64,000 bases of DNA from Mycolicibacterium sp. MU0050 (lineage in GTDB: Bacteria > Actinomycetota > Actinomycetes > Mycobacteriales > Mycobacteriaceae): contig NZ_OY726395.1 in the NCBI RefSeq assembly GCF_963378085.1, forward strand, positions 1,860,001-1,924,000, given 5' to 3'. Below are positions 18,375 to 28,781 of the stretch, in pieces; position 1 is the first letter of the stretch; each line of letters begins with the position of its first letter. The notes below the pieces were generated by a model that saw only the letters and a list, made by a program, of their open reading frames with translations, ran no database searches and was not told where the DNA came from. The position numbers were made by a program, and so were the translations under genes.

Positions 18375-21276
18375 GTGACCACCCCCGTAGCAACCGACCC
18401 GCAAGACCTCAACGTCGCCCCCGGCTCCATCGTGGTGGTCCGCGACGAGGAGTGGCTGGTCACCAAGGCCGAGCAGGGGGCCGACGGCTGGCTGGTGCAC
18501 GTCCGCGGACTGTCCGAGTTGGTCGCCGACACCACCGCCGCCTTCTACTCCAGCCTCGACACGATCGAAGTCCAGGACCCGCGGGAAGCCAAGGTCGTTG
18601 CCGACGGCTCGTCCGGCTACCGCGACTCCCGGCTCTGGCTCGAGGCGCTGCTGCGCAAAGACCCCGGTCCCGTACGGCGATCAGTCGCTCACGGTCTCGA
18701 CGCACATGCTCGCCGACGCGCTGGCCTACCAGCGTGCCGCCGTCACCAAGGCGCTCGACCCATTGCACATCCGCCCACGCATCCTCATCGCCGACGCTGT
18801 CGGCCTCGGCAAGACCATCGAGATCGGCATGATCCTCTCGGAGCTGGCTCGCCGCGGACGCGGCGAACGCATTCTGGTCGTCACCCCCAAGCATGTACTG
18901 GAACAGATGCAGCATGAGCTGTGGTGCCGCTTCGCGCTGCCCTTCGTCCGCCTGGACTCCGCCGGCATCCAGAAGGTCCGCCAGAAACTGCCCGCCACCC
19001 GCAACCCATTCACGTACTTCAAGCGGGCCATCATCTCGATCGACACGCTCAAGAGCCCGCGCTACAAGGCGCATCTGGAACGTCAACAGTGGGACGCCGT
19101 GGTCATCGACGAATCCCACAATCTCACCAACACCGGCACCCAGAACAACGAGTTGGCGCGGGTGCTCGCCCCCAACACCGAGGCGCTGATCCTCGCGTCG
19201 GCCACCCCGCACAACGGTCGAGAGGAATCCTTTGCCGAACTGCTGCGGCTCCTGGATCCCACGGTGGTCCGACCGGACGGCACCTTCGCCAAGAAGGACG
19301 TCGAGTCGCTGCTCATCCGCCGGCACCGCCACAGTCCCGACGTCGCAGCCGAGGTGGGCGGCGACTGGGCCGAACGTGCCGAGCCGGTTCACCGCCTCGT
19401 GAAACCCTCGGCGGCCGAGGATGCCGTCGCCGAAGAACTGTCCCGCACCTGGCTGCACCCCCACACAGGCACCTCGCCCTACTCCGGCGACACCAAGGCC
19501 CTGTTCCCCTGGACCCTGGCCAAGGCCTACCTGTCCTCCCCGGCGGCGTTGGCCGAATCAATCCGGCAGCGCCGCAACAAACTCGACGACTCCGACCGGG
19601 AGCAGCGCGCCGAACTCAAAGCGCTCGAGACACTCGACGACCTCAACGCCAAAGCGCTCAACGAACAGGCCGGCAAGTTCGCCGCCCTGGTGCAGCGACT
19701 CAAGGACATCGGGGTCGGTCCGGGCAACAGCATCCGGGCGGTGGTGTTCGCCGAACGCATCGCCACGTTGGCCTGGCTGCGCGACCACCTCCCGAAGGCC
19801 ACCGGGCTCAAACCCGAGAACATCGCCATGTTGCACGGCGGCCTCTCCGACGTCGAGCAGCAGGAGATCGTCGACAACTTCAAACTCGAGACCTCACCCA
19901 TCCGAGTCCTGGTGACCGGCGACGTGGCTTCGGAGGGGGTGAACCTGCATGCCCAGTGTCATCACCTCATCCACTACGACATCCCGTGGAGCCTGATCAG
20001 GATTGAGCAGCGTAACGGGCGCATCGACCGCTACGGCCAGAAGCATCCGCCGGTCATCTCATCGCTCGTCCTCGAACCCAGCGACCGGAGATTCCGAGGA
20101 GACCTGCGCGTGTTGTCCCGGCTGCTGGAGCGCGAAAATCAAGCACACTCCACACTCGGCGATGTGGCCTCACTGATGGGCAAACACAGCGTCAGCGAGG
20201 AGGAGGACGTGATCCGGGACGTGCTGGCCAAGGGCATGGACCTCGACGACGCGGTCCGCACCGCCGACGAGGTCGCCCAGGGCGAGGACCTGGACGCTCT
20301 CTTCGCACAGTTCGACGCGCTCGACGAGGCACCGCCGCCGCTGCCGGCCTCCCCGCGGCAGAGCCTCTACCCCGACGACCTCACCTTCCTCGACGAGGCC
20401 CTGAATGCCGCGTTCCACGACGTGCCACACGCACCGCCGGAGCGCAACGGCGTCGGCTGGAAAGTCAGTGCGGCACACGGCATCGCCGAACTCACCCCGC
20501 CGAAGGACCTGCGGCAGCGGCTCGGGCAACTTCCGCAGAACTACCTCCAGCACGGGCGGGTGTTCGAACGCCTCAAGCTGGCGACCACCCGCAAGGTCGG
20601 GGAAACCCAGCTCCGCGTCGCCCGCGAGGGAAAGGGCGTCAACAACACCACGTGGCCGGAGGCCCACTTCCTCGGCCCGCTGCATCCCGTGCTGGATTGG
20701 GCCAGCGACCGAGCATTGACCGCGCTGGGCCGCAACCAGGTGTTCGTGATCCGCGGCGACGTGGAAGCACCCACGGTGCTGCTCATGGGCACACTGACCA
20801 ACAAACGCGGCCAACTGATCTCGCGGGTGTTCTCCACCGCCGTGTTCCCCAACCCCGCCAACCCGGATTTCTGCATGGTCGAGACGCTGGAGGACATCAG
20901 CTTCCTCACCACCGACACCGCCCTCAAGCCCGGATCCTCCAACCCGGGACCGATCGCCGAGGCCGACCGCTACCGCGCACTCATCCCGGTGGCGGTGGAA
21001 AACGCCCAACGGGAGATGCGGTGGGTGCTCGACGCCCAGGAGAAGGCCACCACCGACCGGCTGGCCCAATGGCGCAAGCGCGCTGAACAGTGGCACCAGG
21101 AGGCCCAGCAGCTGGAGCTGATCGGCGCACAGAAGTCCCGCGTCGGCAAGCTCGGCCGCCGCATCAACGAGGAACAGCGCCTGGCCGATCTGCTGGCACC
21201 CACCCAACAACTGGTTCGCCCGCTACTGGTGATCGTCGAGGCCGATGCCCCGGTCGCTGCAGGAAAGGAGGATTGA
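18375..21276 (+). pseudogene. drmD: DISARM SNF2 helicase DrmD, frameshifted near the N-terminus
   Basis: Translation from GTG 18375 (GGAG at 18366-18369) gives a good N-terminus to LLRKDP at 18651-18665. It then leaves frame; the next phase resumes as VPYGDQSLTVSTHMLADALAYQ from 18667 and runs to 21276. One surplus G in CCCCGG at 18666-18667 explains this. Corrected length is 966 residues. SNF2 marks: ADAVGLGKTIEIGM, VVIDESHNL, LASATPHNG, and DVASEGVNL followed by QRNGRIDRYGQ. The role in class 1 DISARM is as an accessory motor beside DrmMI, whose gene starts 3 bases after this stop. It is either a true lesion, a sequencing error or, less likely, programmed frameshifting. Confidence 0.82.
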
Positions 21277-21279
21277 GCC

Positions 21280-24200
21280 GTGGCTTCCTACGATTCGATC
21301 GTCGTCGGTGAGGACTGGATCAGCGAGCACTACTTCACCACTGATTCGCCGCGAGAATCCCTCCAAGGCAGAGTGATCGAGCTGCGCAAACAGTGGGACG
21401 CCGAAGCCAAGGAGGGACGGGAGACGGTCCGGCAACGCCTGCTCACAGCTACCCGCGACCTGCAGGCGGCGTTGTCCGCCCTGGCCGAGAACCCCGCCGC
21501 CGCTGCCGACGCTCACGCCCTGGTGCGGCGCACTCTCGGATACAACGAGGAACTCACCGAGTTCACCGGCGAGCGCGCCGGCACACAGCTGCGGCTACCG
21601 AACGCTCAGCTGCCCGGCGTGACGAGCACCCTGTTCCTGCAGGCGCGGCCGGTCGAGTCGATCGACGACCTGCTCGACCCGCAGACCGGTCGGCTCATCG
21701 ACGCCGGCGAAGACGACGGCAAGCCGATCGAGGCGGTCTCCAAAGCGGTGTCCGCGGTGTTTCGCGCCGACGAACCACCGGCATTTGTCGTGGTGCAGGC
21801 CGGCCAGTGGCTGCTGCTGGCCGAGGCCGAGCGGTGGGCCGAAGGCCGCTACCTGGCCGTCGACCTGCTGGTGGTGGCCGAGCGGCGCGACGACAAACGC
21901 GGCGGCGAACTCGATCGCGTCGCAGCGATGCTGGGACGCCACGCGCTGCTGCCCGATGCCGACGGAAACATCTGGTGGACAGGAGTTCTCGAAGACTCCA
22001 TCAAACACACCGTCGGCGTGTCGAAGGACCTGCGCGAAGGCATCCGGCTGTCGGTCGAGATCATCGCCAACGACGTGGTGCGACGACGTGAAGCCGAAGG
22101 GCTCCCGCTGGACCAGATCGACCCCCAAGAACTCGCCAAGCACGCGCTGCGCTTCCTGTATCGAATCCTGTTTCTGCTGTACGCCGAAGCCGCCCCGGAG
22201 CTACGGGTACTGCCGGCCGGGGCACCCGAATACGGCGAAGGCTACGGGCTGGACCGGCTGCGTGAACTTACGTTGACCGAGCTCGTCTCACCGGCCGCCA
22301 GAAACGGCACCCACCTCTACGAATCGCTGGCGACCCTGTACCGGCTCGTTGACCGCGGCCACACCCCCAAGACCACTGACGTCGCCGACGATCCCGCGCC
22401 TGGCCTGGAGTTCAACGCGCTGCGCGCCGATCTATTCGCGCCGGCTGCGACCGCGCTGATCGATGAGGTCGGATTGAGCAACGAGGCCACCCAGCAGGTG
22501 CTCGAACATCTGCTGCTGTCGAAGCAGTCCAAGGGCCGCAAGGGCGCCGACCGCGGCTTCATCTCATACGCGGAACTCGGAATCAACCAGCTGGGCGCGG
22601 TGTACGAGGGTCTGATGTCCTACACCGGCTTCTTCGCCGCCGAGGATCTCTACGAGGTCGCCAAGAACGGTGATCCGGAGAAGGGGTCGTGGGTGGTGCC
22701 CGTGACGCGTGCCGACCACCTGTCCAAATCCGACTTCGTCACCACGATCGACGAGGCGACCGGGGAGAAGGTCCCCGTCGTCCACAAGGCCGGGACGTTC
22801 GTGTTCCGGTTGGCCGGACGCGAGCGCCAGCAGTCGGCCTCGTACTACACCCCCGAGGTGCTGACGAAGTTCGTTGTGTCGCAGGCGTTGGCGGAACTGC
22901 TCGATCAGGACGGGGAGCGCACCAGCGCCGAGCAGATACTGCAACTGACGATCTGCGAACCGGCGCTCGGATCCGGGGCGTTCGCGATCGAGGCGGTGCG
23001 GCAACTGGGCGCCGAATACCTGAAGCGTCGACAGGAGGAGCTGGGCGAGGTCATCGACGCCGACCAGTACCAGGTGGAGCTGCAGAAGGTGAAGGCCTAC
23101 CTGGCGCTGCACCAGGTGTACGGGGTCGACCTCAACGCCACCGCCGTGGAACTCGCGGAGATCTCGCTCTGGCTCGACACCATGGTCGCTGGCCTGCAGG
23201 CGCCGTGGTTCGGCCTGCACCTGCGGCGCGGCAACTCCCTGATCGGTGCCCGCCGCGCGGTCTACGCACCGAACCTGCTGGCCAAAAAGGAGTGGCTGAA
23301 GACCCCGCCAAAGGATGTACCACTCGGTGAGGAGATCGGCACCGGCATCCACCACTTCCTGCTGCCATCGCAGGGTTGGGGAGCAGTCATCGACACACCG
23401 GAGGCGAAGACCTACGCGCCCGAGAAGCGAGAAGAATTGCGGCAGTGGCGCAACGGGATCCGGTCCAACCCGAACGCAGCAATCAAGAAGCGGTTGGCCG
23501 CCCTCGCACAGCGGGTGGAAACGCTGTGGGAGTTCACCCTGCGTCGACTCACCATCGCCGAGTCGGAGATCCGCCGCGACATTGACGTGTGCGGCCTCGA
23601 ACAGCAGGAGCAGTCACACGCGGTGACCCGTGAGCAGATCGAAGCCGTGCTCCACGACGAGAACGGTGCCTACCGCCGTCTGCGACGTGCGATGGATGCC
23701 TGGTGCGCACTGTGGTCGTGGCCGCTGACCACCGATATCGAACCGCCCGACTGGGACCAATGGGTCGGCGGACTGGAAGCCCTGCTCGGTGTGCCGCCGA
23801 AGGCAGGAAAGTTCGAGAAGTACGGGCAGACCAGTCTCGCAAGCGATGTGAGTTGGACCGAGCTCGATGACGCAGAGGACGCCGATCGCATTTTCTCCCA
23901 AGAGATTCCGGTTGAAAAGCTGCTCGATGGATTCCCCTGGATGAGAGTGAGCCAGTCCATCGCTGAGACACAAGGCTTCTTTCACTGGGAGTTGGACTTC
24001 GCGCCGATTTTCGCCCGCGGTGGCTTCGATCTCCAGGTTGGGAATCCGCCGTGGGTACGCCCTGACTGGGACGAAGCTGGAGTGCTCGCGGAGGTCGATC
24101 CGTGGTGGCAGCTGGCCGACAAGCCCGCCGAGGCGGTTAAGCGCCGCAAACGGGAGGAAGCTTTCGCGCAGACCGGGGCGCTTGCTGAGTTCATGGACGA

Positions 24201-24936
24201 GCGGGCTGAACAGGCCGGCCTGAAGGAGCATCTCGGCTCTGGCCTGGATCGGCCCGTTCTGGCCGGACTACAACCGGACCTGTATCGCTGCTTCATGGAA
24301 CGCACCTGGCGGTCCATGTCACCCAGCGGGGTTGTTGGTCTAATTCACCCCGACAGTCACTTCACCGAGTTGCGAGCGAAAGGCCTTCGGCAGGAGGCCT
24401 ACCGGCGGCTCCGCAGGCATTTTCAATTCAAGAACAACGCATATGTGTTCCGTGAGATCAGCGACAAGCGTGACTTTGGTATCCACGTGTATGGAGCCAT
24501 CCGCGGCGACGTCAACTTTCTCCACGCGGGATGGATCTACCACCCTGTCGTTCTCGAGCGGTCCTTCAATCATGACGGCTCCGGTCAGCCTCCAGGTGTC
24601 CGTGATGAGAACGATAACTGGGATATGCGGAGCCACCGGGAGCGAATCGTCCGAGTGGACGAGGCTGTCCTCGCCAGCTGGGCTGCATTAATCGACGAAC
24701 CCGGGACCTCCCCGACCGAAGCGAGAATGTTGTATCCGGTTAATCGAGCTAGCGCGAAAGTACTCGAGAGGATCGCCGCCGCTCCGCGCCTTGGCGAAGT
24801 TGGTTTCGAGTGGACTCGGGGCTGGGAAGAGCCGGGCGACCGCGATCTGGGCTTCTACAAATCTGCGTCCGCTGTCGCTGACCGGTGGGAGGACGTGATT
24901 CTTCAAGGGCCTCACCTGGGTCTGCTGCACGAGTAG
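21280..24936 (+). pseudogene. drmMI: DrmMI/Eco57I-type N6-adenine methyltransferase, 5' segment of an IS-split gene
   Basis: From GTG 21280 the frame runs 1218 residues but the last few are encoded by the terminal repeat of an IS3 element; true gene sequence stops at 24917. It shows the methyltransferase entry SASYYTPEVLTKFVV, SAM motif CEPALGSGAFAIE at about residue 558, and catalytic NPPW at about 922. Joining 21280-24917, 26186-26919 and 28396-28607 gives one uninterrupted 1527-residue protein, a fitting length for DrmMI/PglX-like enzymes. It would methylate adenine N6 to mark host DNA. As it stands, the product lacks about 320 C-terminal residues, likely including target recognition, so it is probably inactive. 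Confidence 0.87.
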
Positions 24937-24942
24937 GTGACA
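24918..24942 (+). repeat. IS3 element left terminal inverted repeat
   Basis: 25 bases exactly complementary to 26158-26182. It supplies the premature stop (TAG at 24934-24936) of the interrupted methyltransferase. The CCT target duplication precedes it. Confidence 0.92.
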
Positions 24943-24949
24943 GTTTCGG

Positions 24950-25807
24950 TCACGCGGCCTGACTGGCCGGTGTGGTCATGATGGCTTCGAATTCCACCGG
25001 GGTCAACCGGCCGAGGCCGGCTTGTCGGCGGCGTCGGTGGTAGGTGCGTTCGATCCAGGTGACGATCGCGATTCGGAGTTGCTCGCGGGTGTCCCAGCGG
25101 CGGCGGTCGAGCACGTTCTTCTGCAGCAGGGAAAAGAAGCTCTCCATGGCAGCGTTGTCGCCGGCCGCGCCGACACGGCCCATCGAGCCGACCATCTCGT
25201 GATGGTGCAGTGCGTGCACGAATCGCCTTGAGCGAAACTGAGATCCTCGATCCGAATGTAGGATGCATCCCGCGACATCTCCGCGTCGGGCCACCGCGCT
25301 GTGCAGTGCACGGGTGGCCAGTCGGGACTTCATTCGGGAGTCAATGGAGTAGCCGACGATCCTGTTGGAGTACACATCTTTGATGGCGCACAGGTAAAGC
25401 TTGCCCTCACCGGTACGGTGCTCGGTGATATCGCTGAGCCACAACTGATTCGGCGCGTCGGCGGTGAAGTCGCGTTCGACGAGATCGTCGTGGACCGGTG
25501 GGCCGGGCTTGCCGTTCTTGCCGCGGTTTTTGCCGAACACGCTCCACAGTTGGTTCTGGGAGCAGATGCGCCAGGCGGTGCGCTCGGCCATCGGCTCGCC
25601 AGCGTCGCGGGCCTCCTCGACCAGGTAGCGATATCCGAACTCCGGATCATCGCGGTGCGCGTCGAAAAGGGCGTTGACGCGGTAGGCCTCGACGCGTTCG
25701 GCGTCGGTGACAGGGGAGGCCAGCCAGCGGTAATACGGTTGGCGAGCGAGCTTGAGGACCCGGCACGTCACCGCGACGGGGATCCCGTCGGCGGCGAGCT
25801 CTTTCAC
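24950..25807 (-). CDS. IS3-family transposase OrfB (DDE integrase core)
   Basis: 285 residues. The rve-type catalytic triad is visible: Asp in WLSDITEH, Asp in LHSDRGSQFRS and Glu in NAAMESFFSLLQKN. An HTH_21-like start (MKELAADGIPVAVTCRVLKLAR) precedes it. Its GTG overlaps the orfA stop as GTGA, and an AAAAGG run just upstream could allow the -1 frameshift that makes OrfAB in this family. It is full length and apparently functional. Confidence 0.93.
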   Translation of the reverse strand: MKELAADGIPVAVTCRVLKLARQPYYRWLASPVTDAERVEAYRVNALFDAHRDDPEFGYRYLVEEARDAGEPMAERTAWRICSQNQLWSVFGKNRGKNGKPGPPVHDDLVERDFTADAPNQLWLSDITEHRTGEGKLYLCAIKDVYSNRIVGYSIDSRMKSRLATRALHSAVARRGDVAGCILHSDRGSQFRSRRFVHALHHHEMVGSMGRVGAAGDNAAMESFFSLLQKNVLDRRRWDTREQLRIAIVTWIERTYHRRRRQAGLGRLTPVEFEAIMTTPASQAA

Positions 25808-26112
25808 GAGCGGGTAGATCCTTTTCCCGGCAGGTTGGCCTGCGACAGATACGCCGCGGCACGGCGCAGGACCTCGTTTTCCTGCTCGAGCAGCTTGATC
25901 CGCCGCCGGGCCTCACGCAGCTCACCGGACTCGCCGGTGGTCTTGCCGGGCTTGGCGCCCTCGTCAATGTCGGCCTGACGGAGCCATTTCTGCAGCGTCA
26001 TCGGGTGCACCCCGAAATCGGTGGCGATCTGCTCGATCGTCACCCCGTCATCGCGATTGCGGGCCACGCGCACGACGTCGTCGCGGAACTCACGGGGATA
26101 GGGCCTTGCCAT
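25804..26112 (-). CDS. IS3-family transposase OrfA (helix-turn-helix)
   Basis: 102 residues from ATG 26112 (MARPYPREFRDDVVRVAR). Contains the HTH VTIEQIATDFGVHPMTLQKWLR and a leucine-zipper-like coiled coil ELREARRRIKLLEQENEVLRR. It binds the terminal repeats and is fused to OrfB by frameshifting to make the active transposase. A longer upstream reading to 26163 would run into the terminal repeat and is not preferred. Confidence 0.92.
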   Translation of the reverse strand: MARPYPREFRDDVVRVARNRDDGVTIEQIATDFGVHPMTLQKWLRQADIDEGAKPGKTTGESGELREARRRIKLLEQENEVLRRAAAYLSQANLPGKGSTRS

Positions 26113-26157
26113 GGGGACATCCTCCCAGCCTGCCCACCCAGGGCAAGCCGACTCAGA

Positions 26158-26182
26158 TGTCACCTACTCGTGCAGCAGACCC
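26158..26182 (-). repeat. IS3 element right terminal inverted repeat
   Basis: 25 bases exactly complementary to the left end; followed directly by the second CCT target copy at 26183-26185 and then the resumed methyltransferase frame. Confidence 0.92.
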
Positions 26183-26185
26183 CCT

Positions 26186-26924
26186 TACCGTCGCTACACC
26201 GCTATACCAGCAACCAAATCCCAATCCAAAAGGTCGGCAGGATACCGAGGCGATCAGTATCGACCGAATCGGTGAGGACTTCATCCCTCGCACCAGCTAC
26301 CAACGCGCTAAGCCGTATGCCGATTACGTTGCCGCCTATCCAAAGTGGCACGGTGAACCCAGCTCTAGCTATTTCCGTCTGGCATGGCGCCGCATGGCAG
26401 ATTCCGCAACAGTCCGCACATTGCACGCAGCTATCGCTCCGCCTGGACCGTGCTTCGTTGCCACCGTTCTGTCGGCAGCGTTGCCTACGGCTACCGACTT
26501 GGCGATAGCGAGCGGAATATGGTCGTCCTTGTCCGCCGACTTCTTCATCAAAGCTGCCGGAGTTTCAGAGCTCAAGCATGGTGTCGTTCGCCGTCTCCCA
26601 CATGTTCGCAACCACCCGCTCGAAGCTAGCCTTATACTTCGCACCCTCCGTCTGAACTGCCTCGTACTCCCGTACGGCCCACTCTGGGAGGAGCTGTACG
26701 ACGAAGCGTGGCAATCGGATTCGTGGGTCCCGCACATCAGCGTGGACTACGCGGACCGCTCACCACTCGGCGAGGTGGGCTCGAAATGGGAATGGGCGAC
26801 ACCGTTGCGTCGTGCCGCGGACCGCCGTCAGGCTCTGGTAGAGGTCGACGCGATTGTCGCGATCATGCTCGGTATCACCGAGGAAGAACTGTTGGCGATC
26901 TACCGCACCCAGTTCCCGGGATAG
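26186..26924 (+). pseudogene. drmMI: DrmMI methyltransferase, middle segment between two IS elements
   Basis: Continues the methyltransferase exactly where the IS3 element interrupts it: CT at 24916-24917 plus T at 26186 make Leu, then TVATPLYQQPNPNPKGRQD. It carries conserved late-methyltransferase phrases such as DFIPRTSYQRAKPY and ends LLAIYRTQFP. Real gene sequence stops at 26919, where an IS256-family element begins; the stop at 26922-26924 belongs to that element. About 244 residues. It has no ribosome site of its own, so it is a fragment and not an independent gene. Confidence 0.88.
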
Positions 26925-28387
26925 TGCCCCTTGGGGTGGTGGACTTCGGATCGGCGTGGGTTCACGCGTGGTGATCAACGAGTCGTGGTGAATGTTAGGC
27001 GATCTGGCGTTGTTCGGGAACCGGTTCGGTGGTCGCTCGGGCGGCGATGTGTTTGGTGGCGATGACTTTGCGCAGTTCAGCCATGGACACCTCGGACAGG
27101 TAGCGGCGGGTGACCTGCCATTCGTCGTGGGCTTCGATGACCACGGCGGTGGCCAGTCGTAGGAAGGCTGCGGGGTTGGGGAAGATCTCGACGACATCGG
27201 CGCGGCGTTTGATCTCCTTGTTGAGCCGCTCGATGGGGTTGTTCGACCAGATCTTCTGCCAGTGGGTGCGCGGGAACGCGGTGAATGCCAGCACGTCGGC
27301 TTTGGCCTCATCCATCATGGCGGCCACTTTCGGGAAACTGGACGAGAGGGTGTCGGCGACCTGATCCCACTGCGCGGCGACCTCGGCGGGGTCGGTGTGG
27401 GCGAAGATCGTCTTGACCGCTGCGGTGACCGCCGGGGCGTGTTTGGCGGCCACCGCCCCGTGCAGGTTGCGCATGAAATGCACCCGGCAGCGCTGCCAGG
27501 ACGAGCCGGTGAACTGCTGGGCGACGGCGGCTTTCAACCCGGCGTGGGCATCGGAGATCACCAGGTGCACGCCGGTCAGGCCGCGGGCCTTGAGCGAGGC
27601 CAGGAACTCCCGCCAGAACTCGAAGGACTCGCTGTCACCGACGGCGGTGCCCAGCACCTCCCGGGTGCCATCGATGGAGACGCCGGTGGCCACCACCAGG
27701 GCCTGGGAGACCACGTGGGCGCCGACGCGGACCTTGCAGAACGTCGCATCGCAGAACACGTAGGGAAATGAGGTGTGGGTCAGGCTGCGGGTTCGAAACG
27801 CCTCGATCTCGCGGTCGAGGCCGGCGCAGATGCGCGAGACCTCCGATTTGGAGACCCCGGATCCAACCCCGAGTGCGGCGACCAGGTCATCGACGTTGCG
27901 AGTCGACACACCATGGACGTAGGCCTCCATGATCACCGCATGCAGGGCCTTGTCGATGCGACGCCGGCGTTCCAGCAGGGACGGGAAGAAGGAGCCGGCT
28001 CGCAGTTTGGGGATCTTGACCTCGATATCGCCCGAGGTCGTCGACACCGTCTTGGGCCGATGCCCGTTGCGGTGCGTACTGCGTTCGCCGCTGCGTTGGT
28101 AGCGTCCGGCCCCGATGGTCTCGGTGGCCTCGGCCTCGATCAACGCCTGCAGCCCAGCGCGGATCAGCTCAGCGAACACCGCCCCGACATCAGCGGACTT
28201 GAGTGCATCGAGTTGGGCGAGCAAGGCAGAATGGTCCTGGGTCATCGCGTGGTGCGTCCTTTGCTTGAGTCACTTGGTAGGTAACTCATTGACCACTACG
28301 CGATGACCCGCCCGAAAGCCTTCAACGACACACCCCGGCCTGGGCCGTCCTCAGCTCCGAAACCCCACCACACCAAGGGACTTACCC
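26920..28387 (-). mobile_element. IS256-family insertion sequence (1468 bp) inside drmMI
   Basis: Flanked by an 8-bp duplication GTTCCCGG at 26912-26919 and 28388-28395, the length expected for IS256 elements. Its ends are imperfect inverted repeats sharing the core CCCTTGG then GTGGTGG. One minus-strand transposase fills it. Removing the element and one duplication rejoins the methyltransferase frame as QFPVLQKYERD. Confidence 0.92.
26995..28245 (-). CDS. IS256-family transposase
   Basis: 416 residues, full length for Transposase_mut proteins. Marks: NGHRPKTVSTTSGDIEVKIPK, catalytic Asp region FPYVFCDATFCKVR, Asp in LVISDAHAGLKAA, WQRCRVHFMRNL and the Glu-bearing NNPIERLNKEIKRR. It resembles mycobacterial IS1081 transposases in layout but is not identical to what I recall of that protein. 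No internal stop or frameshift, so it may be active. Confidence 0.95.
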   Translation of the reverse strand: MTQDHSALLAQLDALKSADVGAVFAELIRAGLQALIEAEATETIGAGRYQRSGERSTHRNGHRPKTVSTTSGDIEVKIPKLRAGSFFPSLLERRRRIDKALHAVIMEAYVHGVSTRNVDDLVAALGVGSGVSKSEVSRICAGLDREIEAFRTRSLTHTSFPYVFCDATFCKVRVGAHVVSQALVVATGVSIDGTREVLGTAVGDSESFEFWREFLASLKARGLTGVHLVISDAHAGLKAAVAQQFTGSSWQRCRVHFMRNLHGAVAAKHAPAVTAAVKTIFAHTDPAEVAAQWDQVADTLSSSFPKVAAMMDEAKADVLAFTAFPRTHWQKIWSNNPIERLNKEIKRRADVVEIFPNPAAFLRLATAVVIEAHDEWQVTRRYLSEVSMAELRKVIATKHIAARATTEPVPEQRQIA

Positions 28388-28395
28388 GTTCCCGG

Positions 28396-28607
28396 TGCTG
28401 CAGAAGTATGAGCGGGACGCGCTTTACGACGCGAACGGCCGACAGCTGCCCGGAAAACTGGCCTCCGACTACCGCAAGAAGGGGGCGGTGAAGCCCGAAG
28501 ATCTCACCAACGATGGGGTCACCTATGTCGAGCCGTTCGTAGGGGTGAATCGGGAGCATGACATGGAATTGGCGCACAAGCATTTCAGCCGGCTCATGGG
28601 GGTTTGA
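28396..28607 (+). pseudogene. drmMI: DrmMI methyltransferase, 3' terminal segment
   Basis: Last 70 or so codons of the interrupted methyltransferase. G at 26919 plus TG at 28396-28397 make Val, then LQKYERDALYDANGRQLPG, a phrase typical of the end of Eco57I/PglX-like enzymes, and the natural stop at 28605-28607. It could be misread as a small gene starting at the GTG at 28395, but that GTG is inside the target duplication. The 174 bases after it, up to 28781, hold only a possible -10 (TATTAA near 28703). Confidence 0.85.
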
Positions 28608-28781
28608 GAGACATTGAAGCAGCACGATAGACGCCGCGGCTTGAATACAGCTATCCAGTGAACGGTTTTTCGAATGGGCCGACGCGCTCCCGTTTTCGTA
28701 GGTTATTAACGACTCGGAGTGACGATCAACTGTGCGGTGTCGGGGCCGCGCGGATCACCGTCCTCGGGCTTGGTCGTGCTG

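Larger units (their letters stand above)
24918..26182 (-). mobile_element. IS3-family insertion sequence (1265 bp) inside drmMI
   Basis: Bounded by perfect 25-bp inverted repeats at 24918-24942 and 26158-26182 (outer end GGGTCTGCTGCACGAGTAGG). It is flanked by a 3-bp duplication CCT at 24915-24917 and 26183-26185. Two overlapping minus-strand frames encode the transposase. Intact ends, intact frames and a clean target duplication indicate a recent and possibly mobile copy. Confidence 0.93.

Noticed and set aside
18172..18378. 68-residue plus-strand ORF between the RecD-nuclease gene and drmD
   Set aside because: No ribosome site, low-complexity Arg/Thr/Pro composition and its stop overlaps the drmD start; more likely chance, though a leader peptide cannot be excluded.
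26106..26185. Upstream part of the frame that ends at 26924, read as a separate gene start
   Set aside because: These bases are the IS3 right end, its terminal repeat and one target duplication; the real content begins at 26186 and belongs to the methyltransferase.
28395..28607. Independent small gene of 70 residues
   Set aside because: Its GTG lies in the IS256 target duplication and the frame joins the methyltransferase perfectly; it is the 3' end of that gene.
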